Source: JBAXLO01 sp037134755 (GTDB lineage Bacteria > Bacteroidota > Bacteroidia > Bacteroidales > JACABE01). From it: a stretch of 6,772 bases of DNA. The DNA lies in NCBI GenBank assembly GCA_037134755.1, contig JBAXLO010000234.1, forward strand, positions 1-6,772. The letters are read 5' to 3'. The position numbers and the translations under genes are program-made. The notes beneath the pieces are model-generated. The model was not told where the DNA came from and ran no database searches. It saw nothing but the letters and a program-made list of their open reading frames with translations. This document shows positions 5,432-6,772 of the stretch, in pieces (positions within the stretch are counted from its first letter, which is position 1; each line of letters begins with the position of its first letter).

Positions 5432-6448
5432 ATGATTTTTACTAAAAAAGCATCTATATTACTCATATTTACGATAAGTATCTTTTTAACTTTAAACCTA
5501 AAAGCTCAAATCGTTACTGATTCTATTATTCCGATACCTATTGATACAACAAGTGAGCTTGTACTTGATACTACTCAGTTTGAAGATGCTTATATTCCTG
5601 AAGACATTCAATTTATACCTTCTGATATTCTTTATCATAACAATTGGAATAATAAAGATGTAAGAATAAGAAGTGATAAATATTTTAGTGCTAATAGCAG
5701 ATATACACTACCTTTAGTTAAAGAAGATGAAAATGCCTTTGTGCTTCCTTGTGATGGTAAAGTAATATCTCCATTTGGTTTTAGAGGCAGAAGGGTGCAT
5801 ACCGGAACTGATATAAAACTCAATTTAAATGATGAAGTTTACAGTGCTTTCGATGGTGTGGTGAGGATGGCTAAAAGATATAGTGGCTATGGTAATATTG
5901 TTGTTGTGAGGCATTACAATGGTTTGGAAACTTTATACGGTCATCTTAATAAAATAAAAGTAAAAGTAAATCAAAAAGTCAAAGCCGGAGATGTTGTTGG
6001 TTTAGGTGGACGTACAGGAAGAGCTACTTGCACACATCTTCATTTTGAAACAAGGTTTTTGGGTGATGCTTTTAATTCAAATAAAGTTATTGATTACGAA
6101 AGTGGTAAATTGCTGAATGATACTTTAATTATCACAAGAAATACTTTCGATCTTCGCAATGGTAAGAAACGATACGATGACGATGACGAAGTTGTATATG
6201 TTTTAAATAAACATGGAAAGAAAGTTAAAGTACATAGAAAAAGAAAACATTCCAAAAAAGGGGCTGTAAAGAGCAAGAGTAAAGGAAAAAGCAAAGGCAA
6301 GACGAAAGGTGGTTATGAAGTTAAACAAGGAGAAACTTTATCAGAGATAGCTCAAAAACATCATACTACAGTAAAAGAACTTTGCCGAATAAATAAGATA
6401 ACTAAAAAGAAAATGATTCGTTCGGGACAAAAGATTAAGGTGGAATAA
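5432..6448 (+). CDS. secreted M23 peptidoglycan endopeptidase with LysM domain
   Basis: This 338-aa protein starts with a Sec signal peptide (lysines 5-6, hydrophobic core about 8-21, LKAQ end, cleavage near residue 25). An acidic, Thr/Ile-rich spacer follows, then an M23 (LytM-like) domain of about 105-215. The metal and catalytic residues are all present: His123 and Asp127 in VHTGTD, His171 in LYGHL, and His202 and His204 in THLHFE. A DDDDE run (249-253) leads into a lysine-rich linker (about 263-293) with KSKGK-type repeats. One LysM domain ends the protein (about 295-338, from YEVKQGETLSEIAQ to GQKIKVE). It should hydrolyse peptidoglycan cross-bridges in the periplasm, held to glycan by LysM. 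An in-frame TTG at 5375 would add 19 polar residues ahead of the signal peptide, and the probable promoter box lies within that extension, so the ATG is chosen. It is transcribed divergently from the polysaccharide-linked cluster. Confidence 0.93.
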   Translation: MIFTKKASILLIFTISIFLTLNLKAQIVTDSIIPIPIDTTSELVLDTTQFEDAYIPEDIQFIPSDILYHNNWNNKDVRIRSDKYFSANSRYTLPLVKEDENAFVLPCDGKVISPFGFRGRRVHTGTDIKLNLNDEVYSAFDGVVRMAKRYSGYGNIVVVRHYNGLETLYGHLNKIKVKVNQKVKAGDVVGLGGRTGRATCTHLHFETRFLGDAFNSNKVIDYESGKLLNDTLIITRNTFDLRNGKKRYDDDDEVVYVLNKHGKKVKVHRKRKHSKKGAVKSKSKGKSKGKTKGGYEVKQGETLSEIAQKHHTTVKELCRINKITKKKMIRSGQKIKVE

Positions 6449-6560
6449 AGATCTTAGACTTTAATGAAATCAATTTTTTAGCTTATTTATATCATCAATT
6501 TAAAAAGTTTTTAGATTAAATTCTTATAAGAAAGAAATACTCTTCAGGGTTTTAACTTCT

Positions 6561-6612
6561 AATTTAGATATCCAAATATCTTCTAAATTCCAATTGTTGA
6601 TTTTTGACAATT
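6561..6612. terminator. possible hairpins between convergent genes
   Basis: Two inverted repeats lie between the peptidase gene and the partial minus-strand gene. In the first, AATTTA and GATAT (6561-6571) pair with ATATC and TAAATT (6576-6589) around a CCAA loop, with a 3-base bulge at 6581-6583. In the second, AATTGTT (6592-6598) pairs with GACAATT (6606-6612), with one G-T pair and a loop of GATTTTT. Both stems are AT-rich and lack a clean T tract. Their position suits a two-way terminator, but in DNA of this composition the support is weak. The rest of 6449-6617 shows nothing else, apart from a 5-bp stem (6446-6450 with 6459-6463) followed by T6 at 6474-6479. Confidence 0.25.
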
Positions 6613-6617
6613 ATGAA

Positions 6618-6772
6618 TTACTTATTTATAACAATTTTATAAATTGTTTCAATTTCTGTTAAAGAATATTTTGGTGTAGGAATTGAGTTATTTAATGCTT
6701 TTAAATCTGAAATTTTCAACTTAATATCTCTTGAATATAAGCTTAAAAACAACTTAACACATTGTTTATCTT
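6618..6772 (-). CDS. C-terminal end of an unidentified gene, start outside the window
   Basis: An open minus-strand frame enters at the right edge (first whole codon at 6770-6768) and runs 50 codons to TAA at 6618-6620. It includes DKQCVKLFLSLYSRDIKLKI and KYSLTEIETIYKIVINK. The mix of charged and hydrophobic residues looks like real protein with helical character. At this AT content, 50 codons without a stop is unlikely by chance in any one frame. There is no ATG within it, so the gene starts beyond 6772. I do not recognise the family. An 8-bp stem (6630-6637 with 6641-6648) lies inside its last codons. It is convergent with the M23 peptidase gene. Confidence 0.45.
   Translation of the reverse strand, partial: DKQCVKLFLSLYSRDIKLKISDLKALNNSIPTPKYSLTEIETIYKIVINK

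Overview
The window comes from a low-GC (roughly 30% G+C by eye) member of the Bacteroidota, most likely a Bacteroidales or Marinilabiliales-type organism. The evidence is the lack of Shine-Dalgarno sites before the genes, promoter-like boxes of the Bacteroidota TAnnTTTG type in the only divergent intergenic region, a signal peptide ending in KAQ, and protein families that from memory are typical of the phylum. The placement is inference; there is no rRNA or other marker gene here.

Layout. Positions 1-489 hold no supportable gene. They contain stacked non-coding structure: a degenerate 8-bp tandem array, a small CTCC/GGAG palindrome, two imperfect 41-bp repeats each carrying a 14-bp dyad, and a set of competing hairpins. 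Six genes then run on the minus strand and read from right to left: a 468-aa conserved protein of unknown function (3856-5262), a DUF5063-like protein (3301-3837), a hexapeptide-repeat acyltransferase (2635-3258), a membrane GT2 glycosyltransferase (1444-2631), a single-domain response regulator (928-1311), and a short membrane protein ending in a lone histidine-kinase dimerisation domain with no ATPase domain (490-915). Gaps between the first four are 18, 42 and 3 bases, so they are probably one transcription unit. The last two are 12 bases apart and sit 132 bases beyond the glycosyltransferase, so they may be a separate unit.

A 169-base divergent region separates this cluster from a plus-strand gene for a secreted M23 peptidoglycan endopeptidase with a C-terminal LysM domain (5432-6448). 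At the right edge a minus-strand reading frame enters from outside the window and ends at 6618, convergent with the peptidase gene. Possible hairpins lie between the two.

How the genes may work together: the glycosyltransferase and acyltransferase are a plausible pair for making and O-acetylating a surface or extracellular glycan, and the receiver plus kinase-like protein look like parts of a phosphorelay lacking its catalytic module. The two conserved unknowns at the head of the cluster have no assigned function. I see no phage, CRISPR, insertion sequence or RNA gene. The most unusual items are the kinase fragment paired with a lone receiver, the conserved 468-aa protein, and the structured non-coding left end.
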